DNA of 5,130 nucleotides. Origin: Dialister sp. UBA734 (GTDB taxonomy: Bacteria; Bacillota; Negativicutes; Veillonellales; Dialisteraceae). How positions within the stretch are numbered: the first letter of the stretch is position 1; the number at the start of each line of letters is the position of its first letter. Where the stretch lies: contig DBLC01000048.1 of NCBI GenBank assembly GCA_002297935.1, positions 1-5,130 on the forward strand, in the 5' to 3' direction. A model generated the notes under the pieces. That model was not told the DNA's origin. It worked only from the letters and a program-made list of their open reading frames with translations, and made no database searches. This document shows positions 4,811 to 5,130 of this stretch, piece by piece. The position numbers and the translations under genes were made by a program.

Positions 4811-4899
4811 AAAAAAATCCCACAGCAAAAACAGGGGGACTTTAGCACTACAGACCTGAATGTAATGCATCGTTCTCTTTGTTTCTGCTGCGGGATTTT
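4811..4899 (-). other. 20-bp stem-loop with T-tract, possible small RNA or terminator
   Basis: Arms at 4880-4899 and 4814-4833 enclose a 46-nt loop. As minus-strand RNA all 20 positions pair, two of them as G-U wobbles (at 4891/4822 and 4885/4828). As plus-strand RNA those two become A-C mismatches. The minus-strand 3' side ends in GGGATTTTTTT (seven T to 4811), like an intrinsic terminator. It may end a transcript entering from beyond 5130, or be a small RNA in its own right. I see no known RNA family. Confidence 0.45.
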
Positions 4900-4954
4900 G
4901 ATTCGCCTGCATCAGGATCAAATTCCTTGCGGAACTTGCCAACTCTCTATTTAG
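4865..4954 (+). CDS. Doubtful 29-codon ORF with a Cys4 zinc-ribbon-like pattern
   Basis: I do not recognise it. The ORF reads MHRSLCFCCG... and has C6-x2-C9-G, then 12 residues, then C22-G-T-C25, the spacing of a small zinc ribbon, and ends in TAG at 4952-4954. The frame stays open upstream to a stop at 4790, without another ATG, GTG or TTG. No Shine-Dalgarno precedes the ATG, and the right arm of the 4811-4899 stem lies inside it. An overlapping 81-codon frame on the minus strand is equally unproven. Four well-spaced cysteines are the only reason to list it. Confidence 0.15.
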   Translation: MHRSLCFCCGILIRLHQDQIPCGTCQLSI

Positions 4955-5101
4955 TTTACATCAGTGAAGTGAAGGTAACTTCACCCGGTTGAGCGGCTGT
5001 GTCCAGCCGGAGCTCTTATGGATTCGTCATCCGTAGGCAACATACCGGTCGTATCCCCACAGCGTTTTTTGATCGGCGCCGTGCGCTATGGTCTTCTGAC
5101 C
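4906..5101. other. Run of short hairpins in a region without clear genes
   Basis: Successive perfect stems are CCTG-CAT-CAGG (4906-4916), TTCC-TTGC-GGAA (4923-4934), GTGAAGT-N7-ACTTCAC (4964-4984), CGGCTG-TGTC-CAGCCG (4994-5009), GGAT-N5-ATCC (5020-5032) and GGTC-TTCT-GACC (5090-5101). The density suggests a structured RNA leader or noncoding RNA. I could not match it to 6S, tmRNA, RNase P, SRP, T-box or a cobalamin riboswitch core, and the strand is undecided. Confidence 0.3.
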
Positions 5102-5130
5102 CTTGCCTTGACATCATCATACACGATAAA
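5018..5130 (+). CDS. Possible 5' end of a gene leaving the window
   Basis: An ATG at 5018 follows GGAG by 5 nt, and the frame stays open for 37 codons to the window edge. It starts MDSSSVGNIPVVSPQRF and continues LIGAVRYGLLTLALT. The segment from Arg16 is moderately hydrophobic, but too little is visible to call a membrane helix or a family. The upstream frame is open to a TAA at 4976. Its ribosome site lies in and beside the CGGCTG/CAGCCG hairpin (4994-5009), which could mask it. Other frames here are also open for over 30 codons, so coding status is uncertain. Confidence 0.3.
   Translation, partial: MDSSSVGNIPVVSPQRFLIGAVRYGLLTLALTSSYTI

Noticed and set aside
4697..4942. 81-codon minus-strand ORF starting at a TTG
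   Set aside because: The ribosome site is too close to the TTG, the frame runs through the stem-loop T-tract and into repeat DNA, and the protein resembles no family I know.
5015..5040. TTATGGATTCGTCATCCGTA as a tmRNA 5' end
   Set aside because: It resembles the conserved GGATTCGAC box only in part, and no tag ORF or acceptor stem partner is seen.
5090..5101. GTCAGAAGACC on the minus strand, similar to the 3' box of cobalamin riboswitches
   Set aside because: It is attractive next to a cobalamin gene, but the rest of the riboswitch core would lie outside the window, no minus-strand gene follows closely, and the bases form a simple GGTC/GACC hairpin.
5088..5130. Minus-strand frame from the right edge ending in TAG, a possible C-terminus
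   Set aside because: Fourteen codons are too few, and competing frames on both strands are equally open.

Overview
The window looks like part of a bacterial chromosome, most likely from a Bacillota (Firmicutes). Shine-Dalgarno sites are strong (AAGGGAG, GAGGAAG, AGGAG), one start is TTG, and promoters are sigma-A like. The intergenic spaces are rich in short repeats. Heptad tracts of the TRGTGAC type with CTAGGCCCTAG blocks suggest an anaerobic Negativicutes lineage, but that is impression rather than proof. No tRNA, rRNA, CRISPR array or transposase was found.

Layout. Positions 1-283 hold no convincing gene. They contain a large inverted repeat with 9-bp periodic arms (23-140) and copy A of a heptad/CTAGGCCCTAG element (about 185-296). 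Copy A runs into the 3' end of an RluA-family pseudouridine synthase gene (284-1159, minus strand) and supplies its stop codon. The gap 1160-1384 carries paired palindromes with promoter-like cores, a second periodic inverted repeat and a 19-bp hairpin terminator. Next comes a minus-strand operon, transcribed from right to left. It encodes a cobalamin-binding protein (3232-4278), a degenerate-GGDEF/intact-EAL protein (1500-3224) and a possible 33-residue basic peptide (1385-1486). Each junction has a TGA stop that overlaps the next Shine-Dalgarno. A good promoter lies at 4344-4372 and the terminator at 1335-1378.

From 4381 to about 4810 there is only repeat DNA: copies B and C of the CTAGGCCCTAG element, then half of the 9-bp-period element. 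Copy A on the left is inverted relative to B and C, so the coding block sits between inverted repeat clusters. Positions 4811-5130 look like unique DNA. They hold a 20-bp stem that pairs fully only as minus-strand RNA, a run of small hairpins, a doubtful 29-codon Cys4 ORF, and a possible plus-strand gene that leaves the window (5018 onward).

How the genes may work together. The cobalamin protein has the W-H-x8-E-H and E-x-H-x2-G residues of CarH-type adenosylcobalamin photosensors, but no MerR DNA-binding domain. Its partner has an EAL domain with every catalytic residue and a dead GGDEF domain. My inference is that the pair couples cobalamin state, and possibly light or oxygen, to cyclic di-GMP hydrolysis through protein contact. 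The RluA enzyme is probably an unrelated housekeeping neighbour.
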